A stretch of DNA of 64,000 bases from Euwallacea fornicatus. Its lineage: Eukaryota > Arthropoda > Insecta > Coleoptera > Curculionidae. The notes beneath the pieces were generated by a model. It saw only the letters and a list, made by a program, of their open reading frames with translations. It was not told where the DNA came from and did not search any database. Positions 56,216 through 64,000 of this stretch are shown here, piece by piece (the stretch's first letter is position 1; every line of letters begins with the position of its first letter). The stretch covers positions 868,001-932,000 of the forward strand of contig NC_089558.1 in NCBI RefSeq assembly GCF_040115645.1, written 5' to 3'. The translations under genes were made by a program, and so were the position numbers.

Positions 56216-59200
56216 ATCTGATCGGCCAATTACAGACTCCTGCATTTATCAGACGCCACTGAGGTCGTATTTTTTGTACTTTCACCACCGAGGAATCGTC
56301 ACGCTTCTAAGGCCATTCATGGTGATCTTCTCGGATTTATCGCGTTTCCCATTGTAGAATAATAGGTCAGATCTTAGTCAGTTTTGCGCAAACTATTGCG
56401 CGATATTCTTGGTTTGGATTTTATTGACGAAACGTGAACTTAGACTAGAGGACCCGATTTTGGCCCTAAATGGCTGTTATCGGTGTGCTAATTGCTGTCT
56501 GGCTGATTAAGCTAATTTCGATTTCGCAACCTCAGCTGATGATCGCATTAGGAAACCAAACAGAGACGTCTGATTAGTAATTAAGATGCTGGTCGATGGG
56601 TCGTACAGGCTTAATTAATATCTGTTGAAAAAAAAACGATCTTTCGCAACTAGCCCCAATAATCCCTTGAAATTAAAGTTAAATTTGCAATGCAAAACTA
56701 ATTATTAATAAATTTGTCAGGGGTCAACGGTAATGCGAAATCACTTAATTGATATATTGCCCAGTGAAAACGCACCTGTAACCTGAATTCGGACCATACA
56801 CATAACGGTCGCTATTTGAATTTGTCAATTCCTTTATAGTTAATTAAAGTGACTCGGCAAATTTCCTATAGGGCACAAATTCAATGGGAGGCATAATGAG
56901 AAAAACTAGCCGCATTGGGAAAGTACGTGCCTATAGGTTTTGACACATAAAAATCAGTAATGCATGCAAGTTCCGGTTGGCTTCATTGGTCTTTTATCCA
57001 AAAAATACTATTGCATTTGAGAAACCATAAGCACCAAAATCTGAAACACTCGCAGCCCTATGCGTTATCCTTTCTTACAAAACTTTCATTGCAATCCCCG
57101 TGTAATTAAAGGCAATAAAACACCTTAGAAAGTGATAAATGATGGCTGGCAAATACAACCACATAAATAATAATTGTACGTTTCAGTTTGAATTAAAATT
57201 CATGCTTAATAAAACAATGGTGAATGTAGAACAACAATTATTATCAAAGGAGCGATGATGGTGGCGTAATATCCAACTAAGAAGATTCACCATTTGGTTA
57301 AGAAATGCTACATATTTTTGTCGGGTTTCACTTCATTCACTTATTTACATTCTATATATGTTATTGTTTTTGCTTGTTACAATGTTAATAGTTCATAATT
57401 TGCCTATTTTGATATTATCCTAACTCAAACAGTGGCGAGCATATATACTTTCAAGGCAGCTTGGGTACAATTACTTTTAAGGAATAAATATATGTTTTTG
57501 TTCCCATTGGCGCAGGTCCTGCTCTGATATCTGCTTACTTGATGAATGAATTTGCTTTTACTATGGTGACCTACAAAATGTCTGCACTTTCATAATCGGT
57601 TCTATAACAGAACAGTTATATAAAAAAAGCTACCTTATAATTGATGCGGGTTAAGTCTATGGATTTCTATACATATTCAACCTACGGAAGCTGTAGGTAA
57701 ATGCAAATTAATGTCGCATAATTAGAATAATTAGATTCATCATGTTGTGAAGATTGATGGCACGCTTATATTAATGTAAATTTTCTTCACCATATTGTCA
57801 AAATATGAAGGAACCAATTTTTTCTTACATTTGAATTCGGATCTATTGCCCCAGAATACTAAATTGCAGACAACGTGTAGCCTACATGTCACGCCTTGTA
57901 CATGCTATTTTTTTCTTACTACAAGGTAGGATGCAGTGTGATTAGACTTTTTCTATAATTGCACTCTTAAGGCAAAAAACAAATGTTCTATGTGTCCAAT
58001 TGCGTAATGTGACCAGTTTTCTTTTACCGTTCCTTAAATGGAATAGTGGATCAGGTATTCTATATGATGCATATGGACATATTTCATTCATTCCTAAAAG
58101 AGGAATTAATCAGCCAGCATACAGCTCATGTTAACCTCCGACTGAAACTTAATAAGCCTTTCCTCGTTCGATGGGGGTTACGACCCCACCAAAAAACATC
58201 CTTCCACGTTCCACTACACATTACTGACTACCAAATTAGATAAAAAAAAAACCAGAGCACCGAATCTCATCACCCTTGAAATCAATTATCCATTCCCAAT
58301 TTGCATCGAAGCAGCGACAATAGAATTAAGTCGCCAAAGCGAAACCCTCGTCTGATTAGCTTAAGCTAAAACGTGTGGCGGTATTGACCCAATAACGACG
58401 ATAATTCGGCCCTAAAATAATGGTAGTGGAAATTTTGAGCGACCCAAAATTCGGCATTCATCTTTACGCAATAGACATAACTATGTATTATCTAGAGGTC
58501 ATGAAGACAGCATGAAATCAACAAATTAGTCATGTTACATTAAGCCTGTTTACATTTGTACGTTTCATGAGAATCCCATTGGCAAATTCGATGTGGGCTG
58601 CTTGGCTGATAAATTAATTGATCATTTCACAAAAGTTTTTTCATACACGTAGTGCCCGTTTCTGGAGCTGAACCATAGATATCTTGGCAACTGTAAATGA
58701 CACGAACTCGGTTGAATTGGGGCAAAATTGCCCGCTTTGGAGTTCAAGTATTTAGAAAAATGAAATTTTGGAAAAAGATTCTTACTTTTTGCTCAGCTAA
58801 TTTGGCGACGTAATGTGAAACGATTTGCACTTTATTAATGCAACTTTTCCTCCTCCACAACGTGGCGGTGCCACCTTTTAAATCCGACATTTTGATTTTC
58901 GACAGTTATGATCCATTTTTCTTCTCATTTTCATTATTTAAAATGATTATATGTGGGGATATTTCGGATTTAGGTGATATAGCTTCTAAACGGGCGAACC
59001 GTACGTTTTCTCAAGACTCTCCAAACTACCTGAGGATATACGCACTATATGTATGTACATATGTATATTAACTTTGCTACTACAATCTTAAGCGAAGTAG
59101 GAGGGTTGTCTTTAATGCAACGGATATAAAATCCATTCATTACTGTTTCCTCTTATCGAGGAGGTTTTAACGCGTTCCTCACTGCCAGTTAAACTTCCAC

Positions 59201-60876
59201 GTCGTTGCCATTTGGGCTACGAATACGTCAAGATTGTTGAAAAATGCACTTTATTAATCAATTTAAACTAATTTTGACCTTCTAAATGACGTTTCGTGAC
59301 GTTCAGTTAAACTTTGACAAATATTAAACAAAAGCCTGGGTGTCACTTCCAAGGCACTCTATGCAAAAACATAATCTTCGATATGGATGGACTTTACTTA
59401 GAAAGTCAAAAGGGGCCCCCTTCTGAAGAAATCCACAAATTTCAGGTAAGTTCAGGTTGGAGAGTTAGCTCAGCAGTCATGCAGCCCTAGTTTTTCTGCA
59501 TATGAATACTTATAATGTGAAATAATCGAGTCCTTGGCTTGTTCATAACCAATGCCCCAGCCCGGAGTGTTACTTTTAATTGTATTCTGCGCTGTAGCTG
59601 ATGATTTATAGGTCAGGCCAGTACTAAGAGTAATCTAAGGGAACTGATAAACCAATCTTAACCTTGGTTCAAAACGTAACAAAAATCCTTGAAATCCTTC
59701 AGGGAATATTTAAAAAATGGCAGTATTTGCTCAACGGCAATGAGCTCGTTTAAAAACATAAAAAGGAAATCACACTTAAACGGTCTCAAAGCGAAAGACA
59801 ATCAAAGGAAGATGATTTATTCACTTTAAAACAAGCTCTTTTCTGAAGAAATTCTTACATAGGTACGTATTTATCCTCATTTTTGATCGTTTTTTCCTAT
59901 TGCTGGTGGTGGTTTTAGCGCGTTCGAATGACGAATTGCCTCAGGCGGTTTCATTGTCTCGAAGAAGGATGTGGTAACTGATTACGTGTTGCGTTCTCAA
60001 AAGAAGATTCTTCTTGCTCAAGGGAATTTGAATGCAATTATCGACATGAAATTGTGTGCAAAATAGCCGCTGCCGCGGCCCGAACGTTAATATCGCTTAT
60101 TCAAAGTTATTAATTTCCGCCAACAAAATAACAATTATAAATATGCCTTCGAAGTAACCTTTTATTGAAAACTCGCCAGTTAGGTAACAGACCGATATAA
60201 ATCGAGGCATTTTTCCCAACATACACACGTATCGAATATCGGTTTAGTTGTCGTTGGTTGGTAATAAAAGTGTATAAAAATGCTGTTGACACAATTTCGT
60301 TATTGTTGATATTTGCTCGTAACGTACCTAATGAAAAGTGACGGATGAAAATTTCCTTTTTATTGATTTAGTGCGCTCATTACGCTCAGCCACTGTTGCT
60401 GGCATTCCATCTAAAAGTACTGCTCTTCTCATTGATTAACATTCTGAGCGAACGCAAATAATAACTGGCAAAGTCAATGAATCATGAAGAAAGTTCACAC
60501 GACCATAAAATTATGCCATAATTCACGTATTTCGCAAAACTCATCGGTCCAGAACATGAAAAGCTGCTTTAACTTGACCTTTAAGTTAGCTCAGATTCTC
60601 GTTAGCTGCATTATGTGGAGGATTTACTATTGACGCATCAGAATCGCGAATTAGGCATATTAGCGGCAAATTTTGAGAAAAACACAATCGGCTTGATGGG
60701 ATTTCAAAATGTTGCTGCTGACATTTTCTCTACGTTACTGTCTCTATACGAGCTGGTCCAAGGCAAAATACCCATTCGACTTGAACTTTAACGCATCCGT
60801 GTCCGTTCTAAAACCATCAGAAGATCACGAACGAATTCAAATCCAATGTCATCTATTTTAGACTGGGGGGTAAAAA
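56216..60876. other. Intergenic, left of GMC oxidoreductase
   Basis: About 4.7 kb of AT-rich DNA with no supported gene, tRNA or transposon. It should include the promoter of the GMC gene. An acceptor-like ATTTTAG at about 60860 could join an upstream noncoding exon to the start-codon exon. Confidence 0.4.
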
Positions 60877-63451
60877 ATGCCTACCTGCAACTGTCCGGTC
60901 ACACAGCCAGGGCCGACTTTAGCCTCGACATGCGGGGGCATCCCCTTTATGCTTTTTATGGGACTCTTGGAGGTGTTTCTAAGGTAAGTTTCCACGCAAT
61001 TATAAGCACCAGAATGGTGAGTTATTTTTTCACAGATCTCAGTGCGATTTGGAGGACCCGTGCGGACGTCCAAAATCTACTCCCACGTTGCCGGAATATG
61101 ATTTTATAGTGGTTGGAGCTGGTAGTGCTGGATCGGTGGTGGCTGGAAGGTTGTCGGAGATTCCTGAGTGGAATGTGCTGCTTATTGAAGCAGGTAGATG
61201 CGAATTTGCGCTATGTAACGAGCCATGAGTTTGTTTATTTTATATTTAATTATTTACATAAATTACACTACATGAAAAAGATCTGCAAAGTTAAAAAAAT
61301 GAACAATCGGACAGAATACATTTATTCTTTTTACTCCCGTTAACGACTATTTGTCCTCCTAAATTTGAAGGTTTTTTCCTTACTGCCACCAAAAATTTTC
61401 ACAATATACACTTTAGGAAACGACGAACCGACTGGTACCCAAGTACCATCTATGTTCCTGAACTTCATTGGCTCGGACATCGACTGGGCATATCAAACTG
61501 AGCCGGAGCAGCAAGCCTGTCTCTCAGAAACTGACCAAAGGTGTTATTGGCCTAGAGGGAAGGTACATTGATCCATTATGGCTTTATTGCTTTATAGGTA
61601 ATGCAAATGGTTCTTTTGCAGGTGATGGGAGGGACCTCTGTGATGAATGGTATGATGTATATGAGGGGGGCTCGTAAAGATTACGATGATTGGGAGGCTC
61701 TAGGCAATAACGGTAAGATCTTTTACAAGTATCAATTTCTTCTACAATGGTTTTCTTAAGGTTGGAGTTACAATGATGTTCTACCGTATTTCTTAAAAAG
61801 TGAAGATAACAAGCAGTTGGACAAAATGGACAGGGGGTATCACTCGGAAGGAGGGCTATTGCAAGTGTCTCAATTCCCTTATCACCCCCCTCTATCTAGA
61901 GCTATTATAAAAGCAGCTGAGGAGCTTGGTAACTTTGCCTATCGTATATATATTTTCTTCTATTCATCTCGATTTTTAGGACATCCAATTAGAGACGTGA
62001 ACGGAATCTATCACACAGGCTTCCAAATTGCTCAAACCACCAATAAAAATGGATCTAGACTGAGTAGCTCCAGAGCCTTTATCCGACCTTTCAAAAATAG
62101 AAAAAACCTGGATATTTTAATGAACGCCACCGTGACTAGAGTTCTAGTCAACCCCCAATCAAATGAGGCCTACGGAGTAGAGGTGCTGAAAGATGGTACC
62201 ATGCAAGTTATTTATGCCTCAAAGGAAGTGATTGTTTCTGGGGGTAATAGTTATATTTCATTAAAATTGTAGTCTTAATAATAGTTCTTTCGTAGGTGCG
62301 GTGAATTCCCCGCAAATCTTGCTGCTCTCTGGAATCGGCCCTAAACAAGATCTGGCTAAAATGAACATCCCCACTGTTCATAACTTACCAGGAGTGGGTG
62401 AAAACCTGCAAAATCACGTGGCTTTCTTCGTTAATTTCCATATTAATGATACCAACACTGCTCCCTTGAACTGGGCCACTGCAATGGAGTATTTGTTGTT
62501 CAGGGACGGGTTAATGAGCGGCACAGGTTCGAATTTTATTTATCTGAAAAAAACTCTTCAATATCATTTTACTTTGAAGGAATTTCCGAAGTAACAGGCT
62601 TCATAAACAGCAAATACAACGACCCGAATTTGGACCATCCAGATTTGCAGTTCTTCTTTGGAGGATTTCTGGCCAATTGTGCGAGAACTGGAATGGTAGG
62701 AGAGAAGATTGATAACAACCAGAGATCGATCCAGATCATTCCTACCGTGTTGCATCCGAAATCCAGAGGGCAGATACGATTACGGGATAACAATCCAAAC
62801 AGTCATCCCATGATTATAGCGAATTATTTAACTCATCCTGATGATGTTAAAGTTTTGATCGAGGGAATTAGATTTGCATTGAGATTGGCCGAGACGAAAG
62901 GTACTACATACATTCACCATTATAACATGATTACATTTCATTGGATGTATAGTTTTCCGAAGTTTACTATTCGCCATTTTATCCACAATTTTAGCTCTAC
63001 GAAGATATGGTTTTCAATTAGATAAAACTCCTGTGGCTGGATGTGAAACTTTCACTTTTGGTTCGGACAATTACTGGGAATGCGCAATACGTAGACAAAC
63101 TGGGCCTGAAAACCATCAAGCTGGCAGCTGTAAAATGGGCCCGAAGGAAGACCCTTTGTCTGTAGTGGACCCTCAATTAAGGGTATAGGTGTTTACATCG
63201 ATTCTAACTTTTCTCTTACGATTCTCTCTCAGGTTCATGGAGTGGACAGACTCCGAGTGATCGACACCAGCATAATGCCCAAAGTCACATCTGGTAACAC
63301 AAATGCTCCTGCTATTATGATTGGAGAAAAAGGAGCGGATATGATTAAAGCAAGATGGCTTTCCACTCCCGATTACTTTTTCTCGAGTCCCCAGCCTAAC
63401 AATCAGAGAGTGAGCAGGGCGTGGGGAGGTTTGGGAGTTTGGAAGAGATAA
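60877..63451 (+). CDS. GMC oxidoreductase, glucose dehydrogenase-like
   Basis: FAD-dependent oxidoreductase of the glucose-methanol-choline family; insect members oxidise sugars, ecdysone or defensive precursors and are often secreted. Exons: 60877-60983, 61036-61193, 61417-61562, 61622-61712, 61761-61928, 61980-62243, 62296-62526, 62580-62900, 62995-63182, 63233-63451; all phases agree, 630 residues. An in-frame TAA at 60871 supports the start. The N-terminus MPTCNCPVTQ plus a hydrophobic stretch (about 21-35) resembles other insect paralogues and probably targets secretion. FAD motif GAGSAG (63-68) with acidic residue in LLIEAG; signature 1 GGTSVMNGMMYMRG; signature 2 GAVNSPQILLLSGIG; catalytic His in NHQAGSCKMG and the partner Asn in GNTNAPAIMIGEKGAD. 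All key residues are present. Substrate cannot be assigned. Usual family length is 600-640. Confidence 0.93.
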
Positions 63452-63736
63452 TGCAGTTGTTTAATGAGTCTGAGTTGAATTTAGGGTTTTCAGTACGTAT
63501 TCGTTCTTTAAGTAGGCAATTTGTTAGTTGGTGTCTTAATGACGGAATTTTGAGTGTAAATAATGATTTTGTTGGATCATGGATTAAATGCCAGTTTGGT
63601 GAATAGACAAGCAGTAGTAAATTTGCACCACGTGGTAGTTCCTCTATTTTAGTTTTTTTTTGTATATATGTAACAATTCTCTTTGTTAAGTTTAGCTTAT
63701 TTATTACTTTAATAGGGGAGTTCTATGGCAAATAAA
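63452..63736 (+). other. 3' UTR of GMC gene
   Basis: From the stop codon to AATAAA at 63731-63736, about 285 bases, T-rich near 63650-63690. No other signal is seen. Confidence 0.6.
63731..63736 (+). terminator. Polyadenylation signal of GMC gene
   Basis: AATAAA 280 bases after the stop, the first canonical signal downstream. Confidence 0.6.
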
Positions 63737-63829
63737 AGGTAGGTATATACTGAAGACTGTGTTTATTTTAAATTTTTTGGAAATTTGTAAATTTACTACA
63801 CCGAAATATAAGTTGGTAACGTAAAGATT

Positions 63830-63941
63830 TGGATATTTTAATGAATATCATGTGGCTAAGATTTCGGTAACTCCGGATTTTAAGAGGCTTAAGGAATTAA
63901 GGTGCTGCATGATTGCATTCGCCAGTTTGTCCACAATTTTA
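63830..63941 (+). pseudogene. Scrambled fragment of a second GMC gene
   Basis: GGATATTTTAATGAA at 63831-63845 is identical to 62110-62124 in exon 6 of the intact gene. The next 60 bases read, with one frame change, as VAKISVTPDFKR, a common insect GMC sequence at this point. Only 12 bases further on, ATTCGCCAGTTTGTCC (63917 onward) matches the end of intron 8 of the intact gene (62969-62993) with few changes. About 780 bases that separate these two pieces in the functional gene are missing. It is a deleted pseudogene copy, or the start of a longer rearranged array cut by the window end. Confidence 0.6.
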
Positions 63942-64000
63942 ACTATGCCATTACAATTACTAGAAATGAACGGGGACTAAGAACTTTCCCCTATCTTCTA
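63942..64000. other. Window end
   Basis: Nothing recognised; sequence is cut at 64000. Confidence 0.5.

Noticed and set aside
59455..59530. tRNA-like A box (GTTAGCTCAGCAGT)
   Set aside because: No B box, acceptor stem or anticodon arm could be paired downstream.
1..64000. CRISPR arrays, operons, riboswitches, replication origins, rRNA genes
   Set aside because: Not expected in an insect nuclear genome, and no matching structure was seen.

Overview
The window is insect nuclear DNA. It is AT-rich, with many introns of about 50-60 bases, AATAAA polyadenylation signals and Tc1/mariner-type transposons. Very short introns and the gene set fit a beetle or another holometabolous insect; the order cannot be fixed from sequence alone. 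All exon models below were built by hand from splice sites, reading phase and remembered family sequences, with no alignment run.

Layout. (1) About 500-21,460, + strand: the Atrophin/Grunge (RERE-type) transcriptional corepressor gene. It has a noncoding first exon ending at 739, a start codon at 7267 and 32 coding exons to 19,573; every junction keeps phase and the model gives 1,811 residues. Its first intron holds two decayed Tc1-like elements lying end to end (4415-5832 and 5846-6905). A later intron (15,256-16,507) is almost filled by a foldback element with arms of about 365 bases (15,302-16,392). (2) 25,623-36,717, + strand: a T-box gene of the Tbx1/org-1 class, 8 coding exons, 463 residues. 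Its 5.7-kb intron 6 contains an antisense, single-exon N-acetylglucosamine kinase gene (30,585-31,613). (3) 41,510-43,223, + strand: the ESS2/DGCR14 splicing-associated protein, 5 exons, 486 residues. (4) 45,171-47,617: a mariner-like element with terminal inverted repeats of about 466 bases around a broken transposase. (5) 47.6-60.8 kb: gene-poor DNA with a fossil pogo/Tigger transposase (about 51,390-51,903, - strand) and two weak candidate coding stretches. (6) 60,877-63,451, + strand: a complete GMC oxidoreductase of the glucose-dehydrogenase type, 10 exons, 630 residues, followed at 63,830-63,941 by a scrambled fragment of a second GMC copy.

The genes do not form a pathway. Atrophin and org-1 are developmental regulators, ESS2 is a nuclear spliceosome-associated protein, and NAGK and the GMC enzyme are metabolic. 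The strongest unusual points are the long foldback inside the Atrophin transcript, the long-arm mariner element that carries the same 89-codon frame in both arms, a miRNA-like hairpin at 7426-7528, a perfect 16-bp hairpin 30 bases before an Atrophin 3' splice site, a GC-AG intron, and the adjacency of Tbx1 and Dgcr14 orthologues.
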